Numbered from the stretch's first letter, positions 25,361 through 33,690 are shown. The stretch: DNA of 48,619 nt from Bacillota bacterium (GCA_021784595.1 JAJYHT010000003.1:1-48619), one strand, 5' to 3'. The notes: generated from the letters alone by a model not told the origin. Program-made: numbers and translations.

Positions 25361-26836
25361 TTAAGGAGACTCGCTTAACGACTCGTCCATGGTTTCAAAT
25401 AATTCTTCCAGTTCTGCCGCCCATTGGGGGTCTAGTATGCTGCCTGCTTGGCATTTCGCCTGTATAAGCGCATCGCTATGCTTTACGCCCTCTTGAATCA
25501 CGTTCCAGGCATAGCTGTGGGCGACTTGAAACACCAGGGCCATCGGTGGAATTTCTTCTAGAGGTTTGCCCGCGGGGAATCCCAGACCGTCGGGTTGTTC
25601 ATGGTGGTCTCTAATGGCGCTGGTGACTTCGCTCGGAAGGGACAATGACTCCAGAAGTCGGATCGACAATTCCGGGTGTTTTTGGTATCTCCGCCAAGCC
25701 GCCACTGTTTTCTTGGGATCATGCAAAATGTCATAATCGATTGCGGTCAGACCATAATCGGCCAGCCTACAGACCAAGTTCAGCGCCTCGCGTTCCTTGG
25801 CCGTCCAACCTCTTTGCTGTGCCAAGGCCTGGGCAATTTGTGTGCGTACGTCGGCTATGGCCGCAAGGTTGGGATGCAAGATATCTTGAGCCAGCATGGC
25901 TTGTAGAAGCTGGGTGAAGCGTAAAACCTCCTCAAAAAAAGGAGCAGGCGGCGAAGACCGGATGTCTCTAACGGGGGCGAGATCCTCTTGCAGGCGGCGC
26001 CATTGGCGCCACATGCCCAGTTGACCGTACAGAGCCTGCGAGGTGTCAATTAGTTGGGAACGCAAGGCTGAAGCACCCCAGTGGCCCGCCAATCGCGCCA
26101 AAACTTCGCACAAAAGGGCCAGTTCTCCCTTTTCAAAAGTCATCAGGGAGCCCCACATGACACTCATCGCACGGGTGCCATACTGATACGCGGCTTCCTC
26201 ATCGCCCGTTAACTGGGCTAGATGGGTCAGCTCATTGAGGGCATGGATGCCTTTCCCTCGGGTTAGCCGCAATGCTTGGGTCAATGAGTCACGTGCGGTG
26301 TTCCAGTCGGATAGTTCCAACAGGACCACTCCTAAATTGGTATATAAGGCGTATCCAAAGTCTTCGGACTCATTGCTTGACGATAGGACTTGAGCTTTTT
26401 GAAGGCGGACCAATGACTGGGGGTAAAATTCATTGTGCATATACATTACGGCGAAATTCATTTGAAATATGGCCTGCTGTCGAGGCGATTGGATCGCCGC
26501 ATAGGACTCTAAGTGCTGCATTCCACGAATCGCCCGATCGACATGGCCCTCCGCGGCCATGGCCATATTAAGACGGACTTGAATGGCAAAGGTGAGAGGA
26601 TTGCTGGCATCTGCATCCAAGGCTTGCAGAGCGCGCCGAAACCAGTTGGAGCCAGTCGTGAACCGATTGCGCCGCACGGCGATGCGCCCTAAAAAGTCTG
26701 CCAGTTGGGCCGCCATCATGGGGTCGTCGGTCGAAAGAGAAAATGCATCCTCCAACGCTTCACGAGAAGCGTCCAGCCATCCATGGCGATACAATGTCTG
26801 AGCTTTGTGCCACAACGTTTCAGGGTTTTGGGACAT
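25361..26836 (-). CDS. TPR protein with C-terminal degenerate HD-GYP domain
   Basis: 491 aa from ATG 26836 (GAGGTGG upstream), overlapping the kinase gene end by 17 bp. About residues 10-280 form TPR-like helical repeats (ALEDAFSLSTDDPMMAAQLA, YALYTNLGVVLLELSDWNTA), a peptide/protein-binding scaffold. The C-terminal part is HD-GYP-like: KHPELSIRLL and DHHEQPDGLGFP keep the HHE-DG-G(Y/F)P core, but the HDxGK motif reads LADYGL and the late VADxxDA reads VAHSYA. The catalytic metal set is incomplete, so it probably binds rather than hydrolyses cyclic-di-GMP, or works as a scaffold. It is the last gene of the riboswitch-led operon. Confidence 0.8.
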   Translation of the reverse strand: MSQNPETLWHKAQTLYRHGWLDASREALEDAFSLSTDDPMMAAQLADFLGRIAVRRNRFTTGSNWFRRALQALDADASNPLTFAIQVRLNMAMAAEGHVDRAIRGMQHLESYAAIQSPRQQAIFQMNFAVMYMHNEFYPQSLVRLQKAQVLSSSNESEDFGYALYTNLGVVLLELSDWNTARDSLTQALRLTRGKGIHALNELTHLAQLTGDEEAAYQYGTRAMSVMWGSLMTFEKGELALLCEVLARLAGHWGASALRSQLIDTSQALYGQLGMWRQWRRLQEDLAPVRDIRSSPPAPFFEEVLRFTQLLQAMLAQDILHPNLAAIADVRTQIAQALAQQRGWTAKEREALNLVCRLADYGLTAIDYDILHDPKKTVAAWRRYQKHPELSIRLLESLSLPSEVTSAIRDHHEQPDGLGFPAGKPLEEIPPMALVFQVAHSYAWNVIQEGVKHSDALIQAKCQAGSILDPQWAAELEELFETMDESLSESP

Positions 26837-27509
26837 GACCACCTCTGGGTAGTGTGAAGTGAAGAGTGGTACCGGCACCCGGAGTGGACGTGATGGTGCC
26901 TAAACCGCCTAAGTATTGCACTCGGTCCAACATTCCTGCCAGGCCAAAATGACCTGCCGTGTTGGCGGAGGGATCAAATCCCACGCCGTCATCGACGATG
27001 GAGACCGTTAAAAGGTTTGGGGCAAGGTCTAGTGTGAGATTTACGTGACGGGCCGCAGCATGTTTGTGGATATTGTTAAAAGCTTCTTGGACCAGTCGGT
27101 AGACCGCGATGGTTTTGGCAGGAGTGAGGCCTATCTCCGTGTTTATGGTGGTGGGGAGCTCAAGGGTAAAAGTTAAGCCCCATTCTTTTTCGGCTCGTAT
27201 CACTAAGGCTTGAATAGCCGCGTATAATCCCACTTCGTCGATAGCCACGGGTTGCAGGTCATAAATGAGTTGGCGGATTTCATTTATGGACCCGATGAGC
27301 CGCTGCTGAATGCGGTTCAACTCTTCTTCGGCCAAAGCAACGTCTGTTTTGATCATGCGTTGAATAATTTGCATGCGCATACTGAGGTTAATTAATACTT
27401 GAATAGGGCCATCATGCAAGTCGCGAGCTATCCGGCGCCGTTCCTCTTCTAGTAACCGAATGCCCCAGTCCTCAGGATCGACAATCGAAAAATCTTCCGG
27501 ATGTTCCAT
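26820..27509 (-). CDS. Soluble histidine kinase, NarL/DegS type
   Basis: 229 aa from ATG 27509. No membrane segment and almost no sensor domain: HisKA_3 dimerisation/phosphoacceptor helices begin at once (EEERRRIARDLHDGP, phospho-His32), followed by an HATPase_c domain (QEAFNNIHKHA N-box, VDDGVGF G1, FGLAGMLDRV G2). It most resembles DegS/LiaS-type kinases that sense through partner proteins. No NarL-type response regulator is adjacent. It lies between the secreted-peptide gene and the TPR gene, so one or both could supply its input. Confidence 0.88.
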   Translation of the reverse strand: MEHPEDFSIVDPEDWGIRLLEEERRRIARDLHDGPIQVLINLSMRMQIIQRMIKTDVALAEEELNRIQQRLIGSINEIRQLIYDLQPVAIDEVGLYAAIQALVIRAEKEWGLTFTLELPTTINTEIGLTPAKTIAVYRLVQEAFNNIHKHAAARHVNLTLDLAPNLLTVSIVDDGVGFDPSANTAGHFGLAGMLDRVQYLGGLGTITSTPGAGTTLHFTLPRGGHVPKP

Positions 27510-27537
27510 ATTATTACCAGCCTTATCTGTCGGTGTG

Positions 27538-27562
27538 ACAGGCAGGAGAATCTCCTGCCTGT
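27538..27562 (-). promoter_or_regulatory. Perfect intercistronic hairpin between peptide and kinase genes
   Basis: ACAGGCAGGAG (27538-27548) and CTCCTGCCTGT (27552-27562) form an 11-bp stem with a 3-nt loop, starting 3 bp after the peptide stop. No T-run follows on the minus strand. Such a hairpin may end or protect most transcripts so that peptide is made in excess over kinase. Confidence 0.7.
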
Positions 27563-27564
27563 GG

Positions 27565-27702
27565 CTAGTCGTCCCAGTACCACACGGGACCGTTGGTTTG
27601 GGCGCCTTGACTGGGGGCGGCCGTGGCCGCAAAAGCGGGAAGGGATCCTAACAGCAATACCCCCAGCGCCAGTCCAATCAGAGCGATTCGTTTAATCATC
27701 AT
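27565..27702 (-). CDS. Small secreted peptide precursor (45 aa)
   Basis: Start ATG 27702 or the adjacent ATG 27699, with AAAGGAG (27713-27707) at the right distance; stop TAG at 27567-27565. The product begins MMIKRIALIGLALGVLLLGS, a positively charged tip and hydrophobic core, with a signal-peptidase site after LPAFA. The remaining tail is about 20 residues and ends in GPVWYWDD. It is the first gene after a cyclic-di-GMP riboswitch and precedes a soluble kinase and a TPR protein. It looks like a pro-peptide for cell-cell signalling or a small exported effector; no known family is recognised. Confidence 0.75.
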   Translation of the reverse strand: MMIKRIALIGLALGVLLLGSLPAFAATAAPSQGAQTNGPVWYWDD

Positions 27703-27717
27703 ACCACTCCTTTCGAA

Positions 27718-27735
27718 GCCGGAACCAGCTCCGGC
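27718..27735 (-). promoter_or_regulatory. Expression-platform hairpin of the riboswitch
   Basis: GCCGGA/TCCGGC 6-bp stem with a 6-nt loop. Its 5' arm uses the GCC that ends the conserved GGGTTGCC of the aptamer, so aptamer and hairpin compete. The Shine-Dalgarno site follows within about 10 bases and no T-run is present, pointing to control of translation rather than termination. Confidence 0.5.
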
Positions 27736-27822
27736 AACCCGGCTACCGTGGTCTTGGCGACAACCAAGACGTTAGGCCCGTGGCTTTGCGCCCCCGCCTT
27801 TCGGTCGGGTTTGCGGATGATG
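27728..27822 (-). promoter_or_regulatory. Cyclic-di-GMP-I riboswitch (GEMM-I)
   Basis: Read on the minus strand the conserved core is complete: GCAAACC at the first stem, a GAAA tetraloop closed by CC/GG, GGCGCAAAGCCACGGGCCTAA between stems, a second stem GTCTTGG/CCAAGAC, then GGTAGCCGGGTTGCC. These are the consensus blocks of the Vc2-type aptamer, including the G before CAAACC that contacts the ligand. It starts about 10 bp after the promoter -10 and ends about 25 bp before the peptide ATG. It should put the peptide-kinase-TPR operon under control of the second messenger; on or off is not decided by sequence. Confidence 0.92.
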
Positions 27823-27829
27823 CTCTTAC

Positions 27830-27858
27830 ATTTTAGACCCGAAATTGCCGATGGTAAA
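27830..27858 (-). promoter_or_regulatory. Promoter of the riboswitch-peptide-kinase operon
   Basis: Minus strand: -35 TTTACC (27858-27853), 17-bp spacer, -10 TAAAAT (27835-27830). The expected start point falls just before the riboswitch aptamer, which fits well. Confidence 0.7.
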
Positions 27859-27976
27859 ATATTAGGGAAATATCTTAGGGTAATGCCCGGAGTTTCCCTC
27901 AAGGCTCGTCATGCTGGCACCCTGGATCTGCTCCCTAAGGATGTTGTCGGTTAAATGCTTAGCGAAAGCCCACATA

Positions 27977-29788
27977 TTACTCATCTGCCCACAACTCGGC
28001 TTGAGGCAGTTTGACCAGAGGGTGCAGAAAAGCCTGTTCCGCCAGGGGCTGGCCTCTTTCGAGCCGTTTCTGCTCCATGATAGTGGTTACCAGGGCGCTA
28101 TGGGAAAAGAGCTGAGGAAAGTTTCCGCGCACCGTGCCGGTTTTCTCGTCGCTATGTTCGCCGAAGAGTCCCAACGGGGTAGCCTGTTCCAGGTGGCGCT
28201 CAATGACTGTCTGGGCCTCTTGCTGCCGGCCTTGCCGCAGCAAAATTCTCGCATACCAAAAACCGACCAGAAGAAAGGGAAAACGAGTCTCTCCCAAGTC
28301 ATCGGCCCGGTAACGATAGACAAGCCCATCATTCACCAACTCTCGTTCGATTGTCTGCAAGGTAGTGAGAAAATAAGGGTCATGAACTGACACAAACCCG
28401 TAAAGTGGCAACGTGAGAAGCGCAGCATCGGGTATGCCTCCGGTAGATCGGGGCAAAAATGAACCGGCCAGTTGGGCCTCGCGCCACAAGGTGTCGGCGA
28501 TTTTTGTCGCCGCGTCATGCCAGCGCTTGGCGTTGGGCTCATCGTGCATCGCATTTCGAGCAAGCTGCGATGCGACTTTTAGACCCACCCAGTTCATCAT
28601 GCGCGAATGCGTGTGCTGTCCGCGGATGGTCCGGTACTCCCATAAGGATGCGTCAACCTGAGTCCAGGTTTTTTGAGCCCAATCCGCCAATGCGGCGATT
28701 GCCCACCAGTAGGACTCGATGAAGGTGTTGTCATGCGTTTCCTGCCAGATCCGATATACTAGCCAGAGCACACTGCCCACGAGGTCTAGTTGGCGTTGAG
28801 AAATCGCCCCATTGCCGACACGGGCGGGTCGGGTCTGCTCGTAACCTCTGAGCCATAAAAGGTCTTGTTCGCGCTCGGGGACGGTTCCGTCCACACGGAG
28901 AAAAGGTGTCGAGTATACGCGACCGTTCAGCAGCACGCTGTTGAGCAAAAATTCCGCAATGCGCCGCGCATCCACCACATTGCCAGCCAACAGAAGAGCC
29001 TCGCCGCTGTATGCGCTGTCACGCACCCAGACATAGCGGTAGTCCCACTGCCGCGCTTCGCCTGGCACCTCCGGAAGCGAAGTGGTGGCCGCCGCTACCG
29101 GTGCCCCGGTGGGCCGATAAGTCAAGCCTTTGATGATTTGCAGACTGCGATGAACGGGTTCACCCGCCGATTGCGCGATCAAGGGAATGGTCCAGAAGGG
29201 TGACGATTTGACCCAAATACGCGCGGCGTCAGCAGATATCGGGGCCGATAGCCAACGCAGATCCGGCTTGGCTTCCATGAGCACCCGGAACACGACTATG
29301 AGGTTGCCGGGAGCGCATCGCCATTGGTCCATGCGCTCATCAGGATGAGCAGGTCCATGAATCAACAGTGTCGCCTGTCCGGGTCCCAAGGGATTGACGT
29401 AGTGCATGCCGTGCGGTACTGGCACGAAAGACGGCCGGACCACACCGTAATCAAAACTGGGGCGACAGGTCAGAACTAAGGGAAGGGTACTCTCAGCAGT
29501 CATCCACAAGGCATTGCGCCCCACTTCAAGGCCCACCGTGATGGTGGCCATTCCCTGCGGGGAAGTAAACCTAGTTTCCAGAAATAGTCCTTCAGGACGG
29601 TAGCGCTGTTCTACCGTCGTCCACTCCAAGGGCTGCAGACTGAGATATCCTCCTGCATGATGGTCCAGCAATCGGCTAAAGATGGTTGGACCGTCAAAAC
29701 GCGGCACCGGCCACCAGTCGACCGCGCCGGTAGGACCAGCCAAAGCTGCTGTCACGCCATTTCCTAGCAATGCATAAAACGATTTCAT
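27977..29788 (-). CDS. GH15-family glycoside hydrolase (glucoamylase/trehalase-like)
   Basis: 603 aa from ATG 29788; longer in-frame starts lack support. The N-terminal beta-sandwich starts YALLGNGVTAALAGPTGAVDWW, typical of bacterial GH15. The (alpha/alpha)6 barrel has WDYRYVWVRDSAY, SLWEYRTIRGQHTHS with the general acid Glu, and GLFGEHSDEKTG with the general base Glu before GNFPQLFSHSAL. No signal peptide, so it acts on sugars inside the cell. It follows the sugar importer genes by 135 bp, so it likely hydrolyses the imported alpha-glucoside (maltose, maltodextrin or trehalose). Confidence 0.9.
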   Translation of the reverse strand: MKSFYALLGNGVTAALAGPTGAVDWWPVPRFDGPTIFSRLLDHHAGGYLSLQPLEWTTVEQRYRPEGLFLETRFTSPQGMATITVGLEVGRNALWMTAESTLPLVLTCRPSFDYGVVRPSFVPVPHGMHYVNPLGPGQATLLIHGPAHPDERMDQWRCAPGNLIVVFRVLMEAKPDLRWLSAPISADAARIWVKSSPFWTIPLIAQSAGEPVHRSLQIIKGLTYRPTGAPVAAATTSLPEVPGEARQWDYRYVWVRDSAYSGEALLLAGNVVDARRIAEFLLNSVLLNGRVYSTPFLRVDGTVPEREQDLLWLRGYEQTRPARVGNGAISQRQLDLVGSVLWLVYRIWQETHDNTFIESYWWAIAALADWAQKTWTQVDASLWEYRTIRGQHTHSRMMNWVGLKVASQLARNAMHDEPNAKRWHDAATKIADTLWREAQLAGSFLPRSTGGIPDAALLTLPLYGFVSVHDPYFLTTLQTIERELVNDGLVYRYRADDLGETRFPFLLVGFWYARILLRQGRQQEAQTVIERHLEQATPLGLFGEHSDEKTGTVRGNFPQLFSHSALVTTIMEQKRLERGQPLAEQAFLHPLVKLPQAELWADE

Positions 29789-29923
29789 GGTAATGATAGG
29801 GCCTGCCTTTCCAGTGGTCGCCACTTTTCTACACATCCAGTGATGCTCAAAAGCCTCTGTGATTTTGGTCCTGGTCCCGGAAGACACGGTCCGTTTTAAG
29901 CCATCTCCATGTATGATGTCAGG

Positions 29924-30751
29924 TTAACCCTTGACACTGCCGGCGGTTAAACCCGCTTCAATCCGTCGTTGCAAAAAAAGCACAATCAGGGCAATGGGCA
30001 GCGACGCCACCACCACGCCGGCATAAATTTGTCCGTAATGAACATAGTAGGCATTGCGAAAGTTGACTAGGGCCAACGGCACGGTTTGCATGTTGGGGCT
30101 TTGTATAAACGACAGGGCAAATAAAAAGTCATTCCACGATAACAGAAATCCTAAAATCGCTGCCGTAAAGATTCCCGGCATGGCAATGGGGGCAAACACT
30201 TTGACGATGGTCTGTCGGATTGATGCCCCATCCACCATTGCCGCTTCTTCGATATCTGCTGGAATTTGGCTAAAAAAAGCAGTTAAAATCCACGTGGTGA
30301 TGGGAAGCGATAGGATCAGATATGGCACGATGAGACTTTGATAGGTATTGAGCCAATGCAAATGCCGGAATACTAAAAATAGCGGACCTACCATCGCTAT
30401 TTGCGGAAAGAACGACACTAAAAGGATAAATCCCAGAATAAGGACCTTGCCGCGGATCGGCATGCGGGCTAACCCGTACGCGGCCATGGAACCCAAAATT
30501 ACCGAAATCACGGTGGCCGATCCCGCGACAAACATGCTATTAAGCAAAGGTCGCAAGAAGTTTTCTACCGCAAAAATGACTTGATAGTGCACCCACGTCC
30601 ATTGCAAGGGCCATATACTTGATGTCGGTTGGTTAAGCGCGATGCTGGATTCCAGTGATGATTTGAAAACCCAATAAAATGGGAAGAGTGAATACAAAAT
30701 AATCAGCACAACTAAAATATTAAAGCCTGCGCGTCCTAACCAAGTTTTCAT
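29924..30751 (-). CDS. Sugar ABC transporter permease, MalG type
   Basis: 275 aa, six predicted helices. The EAA loop reads EEAAMVDGASIRQTIVKVF...PIAMPG near residue 185, the contact site for the ATPase. FSLFPFYWVFKSSLES-like start (YSLFPFYWVFKSSLE) is typical of the MalG branch. Its ATG overlaps the MalF stop (ATGA). The cognate ATPase is not in this window and may be a shared MsmX-type subunit. Confidence 0.93.
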   Translation of the reverse strand: MKTWLGRAGFNILVVLIILYSLFPFYWVFKSSLESSIALNQPTSSIWPLQWTWVHYQVIFAVENFLRPLLNSMFVAGSATVISVILGSMAAYGLARMPIRGKVLILGFILLVSFFPQIAMVGPLFLVFRHLHWLNTYQSLIVPYLILSLPITTWILTAFFSQIPADIEEAAMVDGASIRQTIVKVFAPIAMPGIFTAAILGFLLSWNDFLFALSFIQSPNMQTVPLALVNFRNAYYVHYGQIYAGVVVASLPIALIVLFLQRRIEAGLTAGSVKG

Positions 30752-31695
30752 GATAAAAACTCTCCCCGTTGCTGCAATAACCGTACATAGAGCGCTGCCA
30801 GCGCCAGCGCAAAGATCGTGATTATCACGGCCACTGTTGCCCCTACGCCAAAATTCAACGACACCAAATACTTATACCAGTCATAATAGGCAATGACCTC
30901 GGTACTCTGACCCGGTCCGCCTCCGGTCAACACATAGACCACATCAAACACCAACAGAGCACTTAATGTTCGGAAAATCAGGGCAACCATAATAGCCGGT
31001 CTTAAAAGGGGCAACGTTAACGATCGAAACGATTGCCAGGCACTCGCCCCATCCATACGTGCACTCTCGTAAATCTCCAAGGGAATGGTCTGTAATCCGG
31101 CAAGAAGCAAGAGGGCAATAAAAGGAGTGTTTTTCCACATATCACTCACAATAATAGGAACCCATGCCAAGGTCGGTGAGTTAAACCAAACCATATTGGC
31201 TCCTGGCAAGTGCAGGGCATGTAAAGCAAAATCAACAAAGCCCGACCGTGTGTCAAAGAACATCTTCCAGAGCAGCGCGGATACCGCCGTCGGAATGGCC
31301 CATGGGATTAAAATAGAAGCGCGCACTAGTCCACGGGCCTTGAACTGTTGATGGACCACCAGAGCCAATATGAGACCCGCAACAAATTCCAGCGTGACGG
31401 ACACTACCATAAAAATGCCGGTGCGGCCCATGTCTGCCCAAAAATGGGCATTGCTGAGAATTTGCTGGTAATTGCCTAGTCCCACAAAATGGCTTGTGCC
31501 TGGTTGGGTCAACACATCATAGCGGGTCGACAGCACCACGTTATAAACTAAGGGGTAGAGGGAAATCATTCCCAAGACCACCAATGTGGGCAGTACCAAT
31601 AAATACCCGATACGCTGGCGAGACGCAAGATACGATCGCGGTCGCCTTCTTGGTTTCGCCAGGTACGGCGTGTTGAGTTGCGGCTTAGTTGCCAT
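30748..31695 (-). CDS. Sugar ABC transporter permease, MalF type
   Basis: 315 aa, six helices after a basic N-terminus. EAA loop YESARMDGASAWQSFRSL...LPLLRPA about residue 220. Overlaps the binding-protein gene end by 11 bp and the MalG start by 4 bp, so the three importer genes are translationally coupled. Confidence 0.93.
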   Translation of the reverse strand: MATKPQLNTPYLAKPRRRPRSYLASRQRIGYLLVLPTLVVLGMISLYPLVYNVVLSTRYDVLTQPGTSHFVGLGNYQQILSNAHFWADMGRTGIFMVVSVTLEFVAGLILALVVHQQFKARGLVRASILIPWAIPTAVSALLWKMFFDTRSGFVDFALHALHLPGANMVWFNSPTLAWVPIIVSDMWKNTPFIALLLLAGLQTIPLEIYESARMDGASAWQSFRSLTLPLLRPAIMVALIFRTLSALLVFDVVYVLTGGGPGQSTEVIAYYDWYKYLVSLNFGVGATVAVIITIFALALAALYVRLLQQRGEFLS

Positions 31696-32956
31696 TATTA
31701 TTCAAAATGGCTTGAATCGCCTGTTGGGCTTGATCCAACGCTTTGGTTGGCGTGGTTTGCCCCGAATAGACGGCCGACAAGGCCTCTTGAATTTTCGCAG
31801 AGATCTGTGGATACAAAGGAGTCACAGGTCGTGGCGTGGCATATTTATAAACTGCCTCTTCTTGCTTAAACCAGGGCGCCGTCTTCAACAGACTGGCCGT
31901 ATAGGCATCGGTCCGTGCCGGGGGATCACCAGAAATCAAAGCCCGATGCATCATAGTTGAGGCCGAGGTCAAATATTGAACGAGTTCCCATGCCTGTTGG
32001 GGATATTTGGTGTTTTTATTTATCACCAAAGAGTCACCCCCTAACGATGCAGTTGGGGTGCCATTCTGCACCGGTGGCGGAACAAATCCTACCTTGCCTT
32101 TGACGGCTGATCCAGTTTGCTCAGCCAATGGGTAGAGATAAGGCCAGTTGGTGGCAAAGACTGCATCCCCAGACAAAAAGGCTTGTTGTACATTCCCCTC
32201 TTCCCATGTCGTTGCGGCCTGGGGTGTCAAACCCGTCTTTAGGGCGTTGTCGAGCCAGGTTAAGGCTTCAATGTTTTGTGGGGAATTTATCACGGGTTTA
32301 CCTTGAGCATTGAGAAAGGCACCCCCAAAGCCGCCCGAAACATCCTGAAAAACCGTCACAGCCCCTTCATACTTGTTGCCCTCAAAGGCTAGCCCCATCA
32401 ACTTGGGGTTTTTGGACATTGCGCTTTTGGCATCGCTAATCAGTTGGGCAAACGTGGTAGGAGGCGTCTTGACCAGGTCGGTGCGATAATAGAGACCTTC
32501 CACGTTGATAAACCATGGCATGGCGTAGAGTTCGTTATGATAGACGCCCGCCTTTACCATGCCTGGGAAAAAAGCGGATAGTTTTGGATGAAACTGGTTG
32601 AGCGGCATAATCCATTTGGCGGCGGCAAAGGTTGCCGGCCAAATCACATCTGAGGTAATGACATCGGGGGTGGCTGAACCTGAAGCCAGGTCTGTCACTA
32701 GACTTTGATACGCATTATTGGACGAGGCTGACAGGGTTTCGATTTGCACGTGAATATGGGGATGGATCTTTTCAAAGGCGGCCACTGCAGCATTTGTGGC
32801 CTGGGCTTCGGTGCCTAGTCCCTGAGTGGCAAAAACCAGCGTGACATTATGTGCCACAGCGCTTGTTGATGAGCCGCAACCTGCCAGCGTTAACGTCAAG
32901 GTTGCAGCACCCAATACTCCAAGACTGCTTCGACGAAATTTCGTAAGTTCGCGCAC
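31685..32956 (-). CDS. Sugar ABC transporter substrate-binding lipoprotein
   Basis: 423 aa from GTG 32956, with GAGGGAGG at 7 bases; a longer frame to 33103 lacks a ribosome site. The signal peptide ends in the lipobox LAGC (Cys about 25), then a family-1 solute-binding fold (VTLVFATQGLGTEAQATNAA, FEKIHPHIHVQIET, GGDSLVINKNTKYPQQAWELV) as in MalE/ThuE/LpqY-like proteins for maltose or trehalose. First gene of the importer operon, with operator-like palindromes near its promoter. Confidence 0.93.
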   Translation of the reverse strand: MRELTKFRRSSLGVLGAATLTLTLAGCGSSTSAVAHNVTLVFATQGLGTEAQATNAAVAAFEKIHPHIHVQIETLSASSNNAYQSLVTDLASGSATPDVITSDVIWPATFAAAKWIMPLNQFHPKLSAFFPGMVKAGVYHNELYAMPWFINVEGLYYRTDLVKTPPTTFAQLISDAKSAMSKNPKLMGLAFEGNKYEGAVTVFQDVSGGFGGAFLNAQGKPVINSPQNIEALTWLDNALKTGLTPQAATTWEEGNVQQAFLSGDAVFATNWPYLYPLAEQTGSAVKGKVGFVPPPVQNGTPTASLGGDSLVINKNTKYPQQAWELVQYLTSASTMMHRALISGDPPARTDAYTASLLKTAPWFKQEEAVYKYATPRPVTPLYPQISAKIQEALSAVYSGQTTPTKALDQAQQAIQAILNNNGN

Positions 32957-33134
32957 GACATATCCTCCCTCGCAGTGTTTATCTGTGATGGCGGCCCGGA
33001 TTTTTTGTCGCCAGCACACGATAACGGTCATCGACCGCCTTCCGGAGATTGCTGTAGGGGACGTTGTCTCCACTTCTTGTCGCGTCATATGCCGAAAGTT
33101 CAAACGTCGACCAAACCGTATGAGAAACCTACCG

Positions 33135-33151
33135 ATAGTATGTCATACTAT
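33135..33151. promoter_or_regulatory. Operator palindrome in the sugar importer promoter
   Basis: ATAGTATG-T-CATACTAT, perfect 8-1-8 inverted repeat. It covers the -10 and part of the spacer of the predicted promoter, so a bound repressor would block transcription. The form recalls GntR-family sites, but the regulator is not identified. Confidence 0.6.
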
Positions 33152-33165
33152 TGGCAAAAATTCAA
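33137..33165 (-). promoter_or_regulatory. Predicted promoter of the sugar importer operon
   Basis: Minus strand: -35 TTGAAT (33165-33160), 17-bp spacer, -10 CATACT (33142-33137), each 4/6 to consensus. It would give a leader of about 175 nt before the GTG start. The overlap with two operator-like elements supports it. Confidence 0.45.
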
Positions 33166-33173
33166 ACGTTTCA
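33162..33173. promoter_or_regulatory. LacI-type operator candidate
   Basis: TCAAACGTTTCA, a near-perfect 12-bp palindrome with central CG as in LacI/CcpA-type sites. It overlaps the -35. CGTTTCACT is repeated at 33180-33188 and TTCAAACGT recurs at 33099-33107, so several half-sites may lie here. Confidence 0.5.
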
Positions 33174-33189
33174 CTGAATCGTTTCACTA

Positions 33190-33690
33190 AACTTTTTGCG
33201 GGTCTGCAGGCGCATTAAGCCGTATATTGGTCGTGCACTCTTCTTGCGGGGGGTGGGCACGCGCGGATTTTTTGTCCGAGGAATATCGCAGGATAGCTGT
33301 TGCAAGCGGTCAAACTTCCTACATTGGAACACGTTGATTGAACGATGGGTGGAGGGCAGGCGCACGTGCACAAACTCCCCGAATATTCTTGATCCGCATG
33401 GTACATATTCGGTCTGTGGAGCGTCGTTATCACTTTGGTGTGAAAAATCAGGCACGCCGGCCACCCACCCTTATTTAATGAGGTTTTTGCGTGATGGGGG
33501 AGATCGCTGCCGTGCTTCCCACCGAGGGCTCAGTGAGAAATTCGTGCAGGGTGCCTCGATTTTTGAGGTGATGCAATCGCTTGTCCGCCACACCGAACAC
33601 GTAAGGACTCCCGACTCGCAGAGCTAGTCCAACCATGTCTTGCACCATACAGCGGATTATTCCGTAGATCCAATCACCCAGATTTTGCAC
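33190..33690. other. Gene-poor stretch with no assignable feature
   Basis: About 500 bp between the sugar operon control region and the receiver gene. Several short frames on both strands are open, none with a ribosome site plus recognisable protein. It could be a worn-out insertion or an unrecognised RNA; I see no terminal repeats. Confidence 0.4.

Noticed and set aside
27510-27632. N-terminal extension of the DegS-like kinase
   Set aside because: The longer frame runs through the hairpin and the peptide gene; ATG 27509 gives a normal kinase start.
27748-27954. 68-codon plus-strand frame over the riboswitch
   Set aside because: It is explained by conserved riboswitch sequence on the other strand.
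33196-33627. 143-codon plus-strand frame
   Set aside because: No ribosome site, composition unlike the neighbours, and no recognisable family.
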